NCBI RefSeq assembly: GCF_004794105.1
Contig: NZ_SRYR01000002.1
Coordinates: forward strand, 1-64,000
DNA length: 64,000 nt
Source of the DNA: Clostridium sartagoforme
Lineage (GTDB): Bacteria; Bacillota; Clostridia; Clostridiales; Clostridiaceae
Direction of reading: 5' to 3'
A model generated the notes under the pieces. The model saw nothing but the letters and a program-made list of their open reading frames with translations. It was not told the origin of the DNA and searched no databases. Both the position numbers and the translations under genes were made by a program. Positions 63,578 to 64,000 of the stretch are shown one piece after another; position 1 is the first letter of the stretch; every line of letters starts with the position of its first letter.

Positions 63578-63761
63578 TAAGCAAAAGTAATATTAATTTT
63601 TTGTTTTTAATTAATTTATATATAAGTTAAAGAGAAAGCCTAGAATATGAATAATTAATAATTTCTTAAATTTTTGTTATTCATAGAAGATAATATGGAG
63701 AAACATAAGTTTTTTGGATATAATAAACCTAGGATCAAAAATGGAGGTGAGTGTTTAGGAT

Positions 63762-64000
63762 ATGTTTCCATTATCTAATTTTAAGATAGATTTAAAGCAG
63801 TTAAAAGAAATAGACAAGGTAATGCTACTTTCTATGATATCATTAATGATATTTGGAATAGTAAATATATACTATGCAAGTAACGTTGAATATGGGACCC
63901 TATTTTTAAAGAGACAAGCAATTTGGTTTGTAGTATGCTTAGTAGCATTATATTTTGTAGTAGCAATTGATTATACATTACTAAAATCTTATACGCCTCT
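63762..64000 (+). CDS. rodA: RodA/FtsW-family SEDS protein, start only
   Basis: The first 79 residues of a SEDS glycosyltransferase, cut by the window edge. MFPLSNFKIDLKQLKEIDKV precedes the first helix MLLSMISLMIFGIVNIYYASN, followed by the GTLFLKRQAIWFVVCLVALYFVVAIDY block typical of RodA. ATG 63762 follows GGAGGTG, with somewhat long spacing. Position after the mre, PBP2 and min genes favours RodA, the partner of PBP2, over FtsW. Confidence 0.88.
   Translation, partial: MFPLSNFKIDLKQLKEIDKVMLLSMISLMIFGIVNIYYASNVEYGTLFLKRQAIWFVVCLVALYFVVAIDYTLLKSYTP

Overview
The window is a strongly A+T-rich chromosomal segment of a spore-forming Firmicute, most likely Clostridium sensu stricto. The evidence is an alpha/beta-type small acid-soluble spore protein, SAM-I and FMN riboswitches, a raiA-type structured RNA upstream of the long hibernation factor, heavy use of AGA/ATA codons, and the order maf-radC-mreBCD-pbp2-minCDE-rodA. 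I cannot assign a species. No prophage, insertion-sequence transposase, CRISPR array or plasmid gene is visible. It reads as core genome with an unusual load of non-coding repeats.

Layout. 0-2 kb: tRNA-Thr and tRNA-Tyr, then a SAM-I riboswitch controlling metK. 2-8.2 kb: a methyltransferase, nagA (minus), recD2, a decayed ComFA-like protein and comFC. 8.2-13.2 kb: raiA RNA, hpf, secA and a frameshift-dependent prfB. 13.2-21 kb: M28 peptidase and a small membrane protein (both minus), tex, FMN riboswitch plus ribU, and a MarR-MATE pair. 21.1-22.8 kb (minus): tsaE-tsaB-rimI. 23.2-31.7 kb: a metal-binding-protein paralogue without its ligands, tRNA-Trp, a propeller sensor kinase, a BglG-type antiterminator with its RNA target, a glucose-type PTS permease and a hemolysin III-like protein. 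32-40.2 kb: SASP, a GntR-ABC-lipoprotein operon, an SbcD/SbcC-like pair and a ZnuA-like lipoprotein. 40.6-45 kb: MutS-like membrane ATPase, exonuclease, CBS protein, yaaA. 45.2-47.2 kb (minus): a PspA cluster. 48-54.2 kb: S1-domain protein, pyruvate kinase (minus), pepD, mgtC-like and SPOR proteins. 54.4-64 kb: maf, radC, mreBCD, PBP2, minCDE and the start of rodA, a cell-shape and septum-placement block.

The most interesting layer lies between the genes. Five copies of a 130-150 bp element (17.6, 23.1, 43.6, 48.0, 62.3 kb) share a TTTCAATT / AATTGAAA inverted pair around what looks like a promoter (TTTACY, 17-19 nt, TATAAT). In three copies the promoter points at the next gene: a decayed solute-binding protein, the S1 protein, and minD. 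A second family (6 copies) of GAATGAAAAAATT palindromes fills whole intergenic gaps, acts as bidirectional terminators and twice supplies a stop codon. A third family (2 copies) has an 18-bp stem that differs between copies by a compensatory base-pair change. A fourth (2 copies) shows one palindrome nested inside another. A fifth is made of AATTAA-rich terminator modules. Other items are a consensus promoter inside the end of comFC for the raiA RNA, a 118-nt long-stem hairpin at 40.4 kb, an 18-bp perfect inverted repeat inside the PBP2 gene, and a duplicated scrap of the pepD 3' end.
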